Origin: JADFUS01 sp964368765
Lineage (GTDB): Bacteria > Bacteroidota > Bacteroidia > Bacteroidales > Rikenellaceae
Direction: 5' to 3'
DNA length: 11,412 bases
Assembly: GCA_964368765.1 (NCBI GenBank)
Contig: CAYJCU010000069.1
Coordinates: 1-11,412 of the forward strand
Made by a program: the position numbers and the translations under genes. The stretch's first letter is position 1. Every line of letters starts with the position of its first letter. This document shows, piece after piece, positions 6,469 to 11,412 of the stretch. The notes beneath the pieces were generated by a model, which had not been told where the DNA came from, made no database searches, and was given only the letters and a program-made list of their open reading frames with translations.

Positions 6469-7204
6469 CTTCAAACCTAAGGTTGGTATAGTGCTTGGCT
6501 CAGGATTGGGTGGTTTTACTTCAGAAGTTAGGGTAGAGTACTCTATACCATATAGTGAGATAGATGGTTTCCCACAATCTACGGTTGAGGGGCATGACGG
6601 CAAGTTAATATTTGGATATATTAAAGATGTTCCAGTAGTGGTAATGAAGGGACGCTTTCACTTTTATGAGGGATACTCAACAAAAGAGGTAACGCTACCA
6701 ATACGTGTTATGAGTCTGTTAGGAGTAGAGAGATTATTCCTATCTAATGCGGCAGGTGCTATTAATACTAATTTCCGTGTGGGAGATATTATGTTAATTA
6801 ACAACCATGTTAATTTTATACCAAATCCACTAATCGGAAAGAATGATAGTTCGTTTGGAGAGCGTTTCCCTGATATGAAATACCCATACTCATTAGAGTT
6901 AATAGATAAGGCTTTAAAATTTGATCCATCAGCACAACAGGGGGTATATATCGCTTTAACAGGGCCATCATACGAGACGGCTGCTGAGATAAATATGTTA
7001 CGCATAATAGGTGGTGATGCAGTAGGTATGTCTACTGCTCCAGAGGTGGTGGTAGCTCGCCACTGTGGTATTGAGGTTTTTGCCGTTTCGGTAATTACTA
7101 ACGACACATCAGAGTTAGAGGCAACACATGAAGAGGTTGTGAGAGTTGCTAATGAGGCTGGTGAAAGAATGAATAGACTCTTTACTCATTTAATTACAAC
7201 ATAA
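6428..7204 (+). CDS. punA: Purine nucleoside phosphorylase, trimeric (class I, PNP/MTAP family)
   Basis: Cleaves inosine, guanosine and their deoxy forms with phosphate to the free base and (deoxy)ribose 1-phosphate, in purine salvage. The 258 residues show the family motifs: GIVLGSGLGGF (20-30, phosphate loop), His56 in EGHDG, KGRFHFYEGY (74-83), SNAAGAIN (106-113), TGPSYETAAE (178-187, Glu183 near the base), GMSTAPEVVVARH (200-212, Met201) and VITNDTS (222-228, Asn225 contacting the base). A Glu/Asn pair of this kind fits 6-oxopurine specificity. The ATG is preceded by seven A residues, the usual A-rich leader of this phylum. It begins inside the 3' end of lpxK (41-nt overlap, different frame), so the two genes share one transcript. 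Confidence 0.95.
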   Translation: MKNIVTHINSLTSNFKPKVGIVLGSGLGGFTSEVRVEYSIPYSEIDGFPQSTVEGHDGKLIFGYIKDVPVVVMKGRFHFYEGYSTKEVTLPIRVMSLLGVERLFLSNAAGAINTNFRVGDIMLINNHVNFIPNPLIGKNDSSFGERFPDMKYPYSLELIDKALKFDPSAQQGVYIALTGPSYETAAEINMLRIIGGDAVGMSTAPEVVVARHCGIEVFAVSVITNDTSELEATHEEVVRVANEAGERMNRLFTHLITT

Positions 7205-7225
7205 AACAAAAAAAAGAGTATGTGC

Positions 7226-7259
7226 GCGGCTAACAGTTTTTTATTAAATTGTTAGCCGC
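7226..7259 (+). terminator. Hairpin after punA
   Basis: GCGGCTAACA (7226-7235) pairs perfectly with TGTTAGCCGC (7250-7259): a 10-bp GC-rich stem with a 14-nt loop, 22 nt after the punA stop. Downstream bases are TATCTATTTG, a poor T tract, so termination efficiency is uncertain. On the opposite strand the stem is followed by CACATACTC and then TTTTTTTTG about 9 nt further, which could also serve leftward transcripts. Confidence 0.55.
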
Positions 7260-7273
7260 TATCTATTTGGGGG

Positions 7274-7328
7274 TATACTGAAGAGGGGATTTGCAAAACT
7301 ATGTTTTACAAATCCCCTCTTCAGTATA
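7274..7328. terminator. Long perfect hairpin between convergent operons
   Basis: Bases 7274-7293 are exactly complementary to 7309-7328 (20 bp). After one mismatch, four more A-T pairs (7295-7298 with 7304-7307) leave a 5-nt loop. It lies 13 nt beyond the stop of the minus-strand dehydrogenase gene and 69 nt beyond the punA stop, so it probably acts as a bidirectional terminator or transcript stabiliser. Neither flank has a strong T-run: the minus side reads CCCCCAAATAG. Confidence 0.6.
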
Positions 7329-7341
7329 GAAAACTACACGT

Positions 7342-8283
7342 CTACATTATGCTTTTAATCCACACCTTAATATTCTCTGCTATGGTGTAAACTAATCTCT
7401 CTCTAGCCTCTTCTGAAGCCCACGCTATATGCGGTGTCATCACTAACCTTCCTCTATCCTTAACTGTTAATAGCGGATTATCGGCAGGCATTGGCTCAGT
7501 ACTGAATACATCTAATCCCGCTCCTGCAATTGTTCCCGCATTAAGCACATCAGCTAAATCCTGCTCAACAATAATACCACCCCTACCAACATTTATGATA
7601 TAGGCACTATGCTTCATAAGATTAAGTCGTTGTTTATCTATCAATCCACGTGTCTTATCATTAAGTGGCGAGTGAATAGATATTATATCAGAAACCCTTA
7701 AAAGCTCTTCCAGCGATGTGTTGTAGTAGTCTGACGTATTATTTTGACCAGAAGTTGAGTAGTAAGACACGTCGGCACCAAAAGCAGTTGCCACCTCAGC
7801 TACCCTACGGCCTATTGCTCCAAGTCCTATTATACCATAGCGCATACCAGATAGCTCTCTAAATGGCTTAGCTAGTGAAGTAAACGATTGTGATTTAGAG
7901 TACTCACCATTATGTATATAATCATTAAAATGAGAGGTATGCGAAAGCAACTCCATAAGTAGCGAAAATGTAATCTGAACAACGCTCTCTGTTGAATAGC
8001 CTGCAACATTCTTAACCTCTATACGTTTCTCAGCGGCTGCCTCTAAATCGATATTATTCATACCTGTTGCAGCAACACATATTAATTTCAGTTCAGGTGC
8101 GTTATCCATTACCTCTCTGCTAATAACCACCTTATTTGTTATAACAACTTCTGCATCTTTAATACGCTCAATACACATATCAGCAGGAGTGAAATCATAA
8201 GCTACATAATCACCTAATGCCTTAATTTGGCTAAGTGCTGAGATATTACCTACTGTTGCCTCATCTAAAAATACTATTTTCAT
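7342..8283 (-). CDS. D-isomer specific 2-hydroxyacid dehydrogenase (glycerate/hydroxypyruvate reductase-like)
   Basis: A 313-residue NAD(P)-dependent dehydrogenase of the D-2-hydroxyacid family, reducing a 2-oxoacid such as hydroxypyruvate or glyoxylate. The Rossmann signature GLGAIG lies at 153-158. The catalytic triad is present: Arg234 in NVGRGGIIVEQDL, Glu263 in GLDVFSTEP, and His285 in TPHIAWAS. VAATGMNNID (70-79) is the substrate-side loop typical of the group. After the second strand of the cofactor fold the sequence is YYSTSG (174-179), without the acidic residue that usually marks NAD preference, so NADP use is possible (inference). The substrate cannot be settled from sequence. It is the last gene of the mltG operon, starting 26 nt after the rhomboid stop. 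Confidence 0.9.
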   Translation of the reverse strand: MKIVFLDEATVGNISALSQIKALGDYVAYDFTPADMCIERIKDAEVVITNKVVISREVMDNAPELKLICVAATGMNNIDLEAAAEKRIEVKNVAGYSTESVVQITFSLLMELLSHTSHFNDYIHNGEYSKSQSFTSLAKPFRELSGMRYGIIGLGAIGRRVAEVATAFGADVSYYSTSGQNNTSDYYNTSLEELLRVSDIISIHSPLNDKTRGLIDKQRLNLMKHSAYIINVGRGGIIVEQDLADVLNAGTIAGAGLDVFSTEPMPADNPLLTVKDRGRLVMTPHIAWASEEARERLVYTIAENIKVWIKSIM

Positions 8284-8309
8284 ACGTTATTTATTATTTT
8301 GATATTTGA

Positions 8310-8936
8310 TTAAAATTTAGGATTAAGTAGTTCATTAATAAATATATAAATCAATTTATAATCCATTAATATTATATATATAAAACCATATAAAGCCCCC
8401 CACAGATGGGCTTTATGATTTATATTATCACCACCTTTTTTATCTAAATAACTTTCATATATTACATATAATACTCCAAAAATAATAGCCGGAATAGGAA
8501 TGACACCAAACAATGATATGGTTCCCCACGGATTAAAAAATATAGATGCAAATAGTATTGACGACACTGCACCCGACGCCCCAATAGAGTTATAAGCATA
8601 CTGATTGCGTCTCTTTATTAGGTCTGGGATGGCAGAAAAAATAACACCACCAACATAAAGCAGTATAAAATTCACTTCGGCATTTCTTATTATCCCTTCC
8701 TGCTTTAATAATCCAAACATATGTTCAATAGCACTACCAAAAGACCAAAATACAAACATATTGATAAATAGGTGCATATAATCGCCATGTAGCAACGAGT
8801 GAGTTAGTAGACGATACCACTCTCTATTTTTTGCGATGCGATAAGGACTCAACGATAGCTTATAAAACATTTTTTTATCTTTAAAGCCAAGTATAGAGAC
8901 CAAAACCGTTATTATTATGATGATGTAAGTAATCAT
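8310..8936 (-). CDS. Rhomboid-family intramembrane serine protease
   Basis: A 208-residue polytopic protein that should cleave transmembrane helices within the inner membrane. About six hydrophobic segments are visible, the basic rhomboid core. Diagnostic motifs: REWYRLLTHSLLH (38-50, the WR-type loop), HLFIN (55-59, HxxxN of helix 2), GASGA (119-123, nucleophile Ser121) and AHLWGALYG (176-184, AHxxGxxxG with catalytic His177). The Ser/His dyad is intact, so it should be active. Residues 76-90 form a hydrophilic insertion after the second helix. It lies 3 nt after holA and is translated with it. Substrates are not predictable; gene position suggests co-expression but not a common pathway. Confidence 0.93.
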   Translation of the reverse strand: MITYIIIIITVLVSILGFKDKKMFYKLSLSPYRIAKNREWYRLLTHSLLHGDYMHLFINMFVFWSFGSAIEHMFGLLKQEGIIRNAEVNFILLYVGGVIFSAIPDLIKRRNQYAYNSIGASGAVSSILFASIFFNPWGTISLFGVIPIPAIIFGVLYVIYESYLDKKGGDNINHKAHLWGALYGFIYIILMDYKLIYIFINELLNPKF

Positions 8937-8939
8937 ATA

Positions 8940-10010
8940 TTATATATTTAAAATTTTTAATAATAATTCACGAAGTAACTCCCCTTCCGAGAGTGCCGCT
9001 CCTCCAATTCCTTTGCTACGCATATCACAATCTCTAATATAACCCATAATTGCTAACGACTTGACGGGCGGATAGTAACCCGCAGCTGTTATATATTTAT
9101 CAACAAAGAAATGGCTAGCCAAACCAGCCTGTTTAGCCAGTGTGTATTTATCAGGTATAGCCAATCCCTTTCTTCTGCAATCATTCATTGTCATTCCTAT
9201 GTTAAAGATAGATAGAAAATGTTTGAATAACGATGGAACTAATAACACAAGAGGTGCACTTTTAGGGTTAGCATTAAAATAAGAAGAGATTCTTAACACC
9301 TTAGCACCATCTCTTGCTGAAAGGGCATCAGTCAATTCAAAAACATTATACTCTTTACTTATACCCACATAACGCTCTATATGATCGCAGGTTATGGCTT
9401 TAACCCCCTCATCCATTGCGTTCATCAGTTTCATTATCTCATTATCTATCTTAGTTACCTCACAACCAAGATGCTCTACCAATAACTCTTTTGCCTTTAC
9501 ATCAATTGTAAATCCATGACCTTGAAGTAACTCACTCAAGAAGTTTTTTATTTCGTAATCTCTCGCCGAGACAGACTCAAATACTATACCATTTTTAGAT
9601 ATTTTCTTATAAAATGCTGAGCGTTTATCAACACTCTTACCCTTATAGCAGATAACAAGCACAGTACTATTAGATGGATTATCAACATAACTCTCAAGTT
9701 TATTAATATCACTCATCTGCGCTGCCTCACGCAACACAACAACACGCTTATCGCTCATCATAGGATAGGTTCTGCACAGCTCTATAACAGTTGCCGCATT
9801 AGTATCACTGCCATACACAACCTCGAGATTAAAATCGGCCAAATCTTCTGAAATTATCGCCGTTAGCTTATCACTAACCTTATCAATAAAATAGGGCTCT
9901 TCTCCATGTAACAGATAGAGCGAAGATATACCCCCTCTCTTTATATCATCCATTAGTGTATGATACATCTCAACTGTTGCATTAAATCCCTGCTCTCTTT
10001 TTTTAGCCAT
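8940..10010 (-). CDS. holA: DNA polymerase III subunit delta
   Basis: HolA is the clamp-loader subunit that opens the beta sliding clamp at the replication fork. The 356-residue length fits (E. coli about 343). The start of the AAA+-like domain reads SLYLLHGEEPYFIDKV (about 30-45), the usual delta signature, followed by a run matching the family pattern FNLEVVYG (60-67), PMMSDKRVVVLREA (83-96) and VLVICYKGKSVDKRSAFYK (about 117-135). The C-terminal part is helical, as expected of the collar domain (YNVFELTDALSARD and the Leu-rich stretch near 250-270). The ATG at 10008-10010 follows the mltG stop by 7 nt; an internal ATG at codon 15 is a less likely start. The family diverges strongly, so the assignment relies mainly on the N-terminal motifs and length. 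Confidence 0.9.
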   Translation of the reverse strand: MAKKREQGFNATVEMYHTLMDDIKRGGISSLYLLHGEEPYFIDKVSDKLTAIISEDLADFNLEVVYGSDTNAATVIELCRTYPMMSDKRVVVLREAAQMSDINKLESYVDNPSNSTVLVICYKGKSVDKRSAFYKKISKNGIVFESVSARDYEIKNFLSELLQGHGFTIDVKAKELLVEHLGCEVTKIDNEIMKLMNAMDEGVKAITCDHIERYVGISKEYNVFELTDALSARDGAKVLRISSYFNANPKSAPLVLLVPSLFKHFLSIFNIGMTMNDCRRKGLAIPDKYTLAKQAGLASHFFVDKYITAAGYYPPVKSLAIMGYIRDCDMRSKGIGGAALSEGELLRELLLKILNI

Positions 10011-10017
10011 AACACTA

Positions 10018-11049
10018 TTACTTATATATTCTCATCTCATTTAATTTACGACTATATTTTGCAGCATTACGCTTATGTTGCGACATAGTTTTAGCAAATA
10101 GGTGCGTACCATCTAATTTATCAGAGGCACAGAAATATAGGTAACTGCTTGGGGTATAGTTCAACACCGCATCAACAGCCATAAGTGATGGTATTGATAT
10201 TGGTGTGGGAGGTAACCCGCCATATTTATATGTGTTATATGGAGAATCTATCTCCAAATGCTTATTAAGCACACGTTTAATAGTTCTATCGTTAGCTGCA
10301 AATCTCACCGTTGGATCAGCTTGTAGTAACATTTTGCGTTTAAGCCTATTTATATAAACCCCTGCAATCAGGCGCATATCACTCTCTATATTACTCTCTT
10401 CGTTAACTATCGAAGCAAGAGTAATAACCTCATCACGTGTCATACCAAGCACTTTCAGTTTAGCACTGCGTGATGTGTTATCCCAAAATGTATTATACTC
10501 TTTTACCATCTTAGATACAAGCTCAGAAGCTGATATATCCCAATACACCTCATAGGTATTGGGTATAAACTTATATATCACATCATCTGGTGTAACGCCA
10601 TACTTTGATAGAAGCTCTCTATCATTGAACGCATCAATAAGCGATAATGAATCAAGTTCTATAGTACGAGTTATCTTACCAGCAAGCGATGCTTTATCAT
10701 ACACATTATTAAACGTAATAGTTGTAGGTGTCTGGTTACCGCCCCCTAACAAAGAGAAAAGATTTGAAAATGTCATACCCTTTTCAAGGGTGTACATACC
10801 TGCATGAAAGGGCGTTGTACGTATCTTAGATGCTAGATTAAGTATCTCCGTAGTATCAATAAGATACCCCTCACTATATAAAATTTTAGATTGTTCTTTT
10901 AAATCACTACCCGTTGGTAGATATATAACACCACTCTTCTTTACTTTTCCAATAATCTTATAATCAAAATATCCAACTCCCATAACTAAGCAGTAGCCGA
11001 ATACTATTAATATTAAAAACATCAAAAGAGATTTAAATGTATCTTTCAT
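10018..11049 (-). CDS. mltG: Endolytic murein transglycosylase MltG (YceG)
   Basis: MltG cuts nascent peptidoglycan strands inside the chain, releasing anhydro ends; it is anchored in the inner membrane with its domain in the periplasm. With the ATG at 11047-11049 the product has 343 residues. An in-frame TTG nine bases upstream would add three residues, but I prefer the ATG. A single N-terminal membrane helix (about 7-27) precedes a LysM-like region and the YceG domain. Key blocks are TLASIVNEES (about 210-219, where Glu218 aligns with the catalytic Glu), VYINRLKRKMLLQADPTVRFA (234-254; hallmark INRL and LQADPTV) and SPYNTYKYGGLPPTPISIPS (269-288), all characteristic. First gene of the operon with holA, rhomboid and dehydrogenase. 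Confidence 0.95.
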   Translation of the reverse strand: MKDTFKSLLMFLILIVFGYCLVMGVGYFDYKIIGKVKKSGVIYLPTGSDLKEQSKILYSEGYLIDTTEILNLASKIRTTPFHAGMYTLEKGMTFSNLFSLLGGGNQTPTTITFNNVYDKASLAGKITRTIELDSLSLIDAFNDRELLSKYGVTPDDVIYKFIPNTYEVYWDISASELVSKMVKEYNTFWDNTSRSAKLKVLGMTRDEVITLASIVNEESNIESDMRLIAGVYINRLKRKMLLQADPTVRFAANDRTIKRVLNKHLEIDSPYNTYKYGGLPPTPISIPSLMAVDAVLNYTPSSYLYFCASDKLDGTHLFAKTMSQHKRNAAKYSRKLNEMRIYK

Positions 11050-11078
11050 AATAAGCAATTATACGTAAATATTGCCTG

Positions 11079-11109
11079 CAAGATACGAAAATTTATACAA
11101 TTTAGCAAA
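11079..11109 (-). promoter_or_regulatory. Probable promoter of the mltG operon
   Basis: On the minus strand, TTTG (11109-11106) is followed after 20 nt by TATCTTG (11085-11079), then C. The -7 box lacks one T of TAnnTTTG, but the spacer is one base longer, so the total length equals the consensus. Transcription would start near 11073, giving a leader of about 24 nt before the mltG ATG. Confidence 0.5.
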
Positions 11110-11198
11110 TTATTATTTTATTTCATCATCTAATCTATTGATTTTTAATAGCATAAATAGGTTAAGAAAAAAATATTTCACATAAATGTAAAAAAAAT

Positions 11199-11229
11199 TT
11201 TGGTAATACAGAATAAATTAGTACTTTTG
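11199..11229 (+). promoter_or_regulatory. Consensus promoter of the SRP RNA gene
   Basis: TTTG (11199-11202), 19 nt, TACTTTTG (11222-11229): a perfect Bacteroidota -33/-7 promoter. An A-rich stretch (11166-11197) lies upstream and could act like an UP element. The predicted start is close to 11234, exactly where the base-paired 5' end of the RNA begins. Confidence 0.85.
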
Positions 11230-11233
11230 CAGT

Positions 11234-11335
11234 GGGTAAGTCTTACACGACCAGCTCCTGTCGATTCCCCCAGGATTGGAAGATAGCAAGGGTAGATGGT
11301 TGAGCGGTGCGATGTAAGTAGCTTGCCCTTTTTTT
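11234..11335 (+). ncRNA. ffs: Signal recognition particle RNA, small bacterial (4.5S) type
   Basis: The SRP RNA binds the Ffh M domain and guides nascent membrane proteins to the translocon. The apical region CAGGATTGGAAGATAGCAA (from 11271) matches the universal SRP core: a GGAA tetraloop on a short stem followed by AGCA in the asymmetric internal loop. Further on, GGTGCGATGTAAGTAGC parallels the GTGCCGGGATGTAGC segment of E. coli 4.5S RNA. The ends pair: GGGTAAG (11234-11240) with CTTGCCC (11322-11328), one G-U wobble. A run of seven T (11329-11335) directly follows and completes an intrinsic terminator. The mature RNA would be about 95-100 nt with no Alu domain. Confidence 0.9.
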
Positions 11336-11412
11336 GTGCCTATATATTAAATAGTTGATAATTAGTAGTGTCCGGCGAACCTGGGGATTGAATTTATGCA
11401 CGTCATATCTAC

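Noticed and set aside
6388..6603. Minus-strand open frame across the lpxK-punA overlap
   Set aside because: Both sense genes are well supported here; the antisense frame has no family resemblance.
6664..7107. 147-codon minus-strand frame inside punA
   Set aside because: The length is notable, but it mirrors the sense codons of a conserved enzyme and its product looks like no known protein.
10559..10807. Plus-strand open frame inside mltG
   Set aside because: Antisense shadow of a conserved gene, with no leader or motif.
1..11412. CRISPR array, prophage or complete mobile element
   Set aside because: No regularly spaced direct repeats, integrase, transposase or phage structural genes are visible on either strand.

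Overview
The window looks like an ordinary chromosomal segment of an AT-rich member of the Bacteroidota, probably Bacteroidales. The reasons are promoters of the Bacteroidota type (TTTG, about 19 nt, TAnnTTTG), A-rich leaders instead of clear Shine-Dalgarno sites, and the gene families themselves: FISUMP-like surface protein end, ArsG/CcdA-like permease, Bacteroidota-style LpxK and MltG, and a short SRP RNA. LpxK implies a Gram-negative outer membrane. A genus cannot be fixed by eye.

Layout. Positions 1-71 hold the C-terminal end of a plus-strand gene whose last residues resemble FISUMP/DUF1566-type surface proteins. A strong hairpin (85-140) and a gene-free, partly structured stretch (141-444) follow. 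A tight minus-strand operon runs from about 5260 down to 445: PAP2 phosphatase, pepD dipeptidase, membrane-anchored endonuclease/exonuclease/phosphatase-family protein, dapD, CcdA/ArsG-like permease with a poly-His tail. The first three genes overlap their neighbours by 4 nt. A divergent plus-strand pair, lpxK and punA (5377-7204, overlapping by 41 nt), starts from a textbook promoter. Two hairpins (7226-7328) separate this pair from a second minus-strand operon (11049 down to 7342): mltG, holA, rhomboid protease, D-2-hydroxyacid dehydrogenase. At the right edge a plus-strand SRP RNA gene (ffs) lies behind a near-perfect promoter. The last 75 bases may begin another gene.

Functions. The content is mostly housekeeping: envelope building (LpxK for lipid A, MltG for glycan strands, PAP2 perhaps for undecaprenyl or other lipid phosphates, DapD for lysine and the meso-diaminopimelate of peptidoglycan), replication (HolA), membrane protein targeting (SRP RNA), purine salvage (PunA), dipeptide turnover (PepD) and membrane proteolysis (rhomboid).

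I found no CRISPR array, complete mobile element or obviously new multi-gene system. The points most worth a second look are the structured 85-226 region as a possible 3'UTR-derived small RNA, the colliding divergent promoters at 5266-5323 with a leader hairpin in front of lpxK, the very long perfect hairpin at 7274-7328, the His-tailed permease, and the possible toxin start at the right edge.
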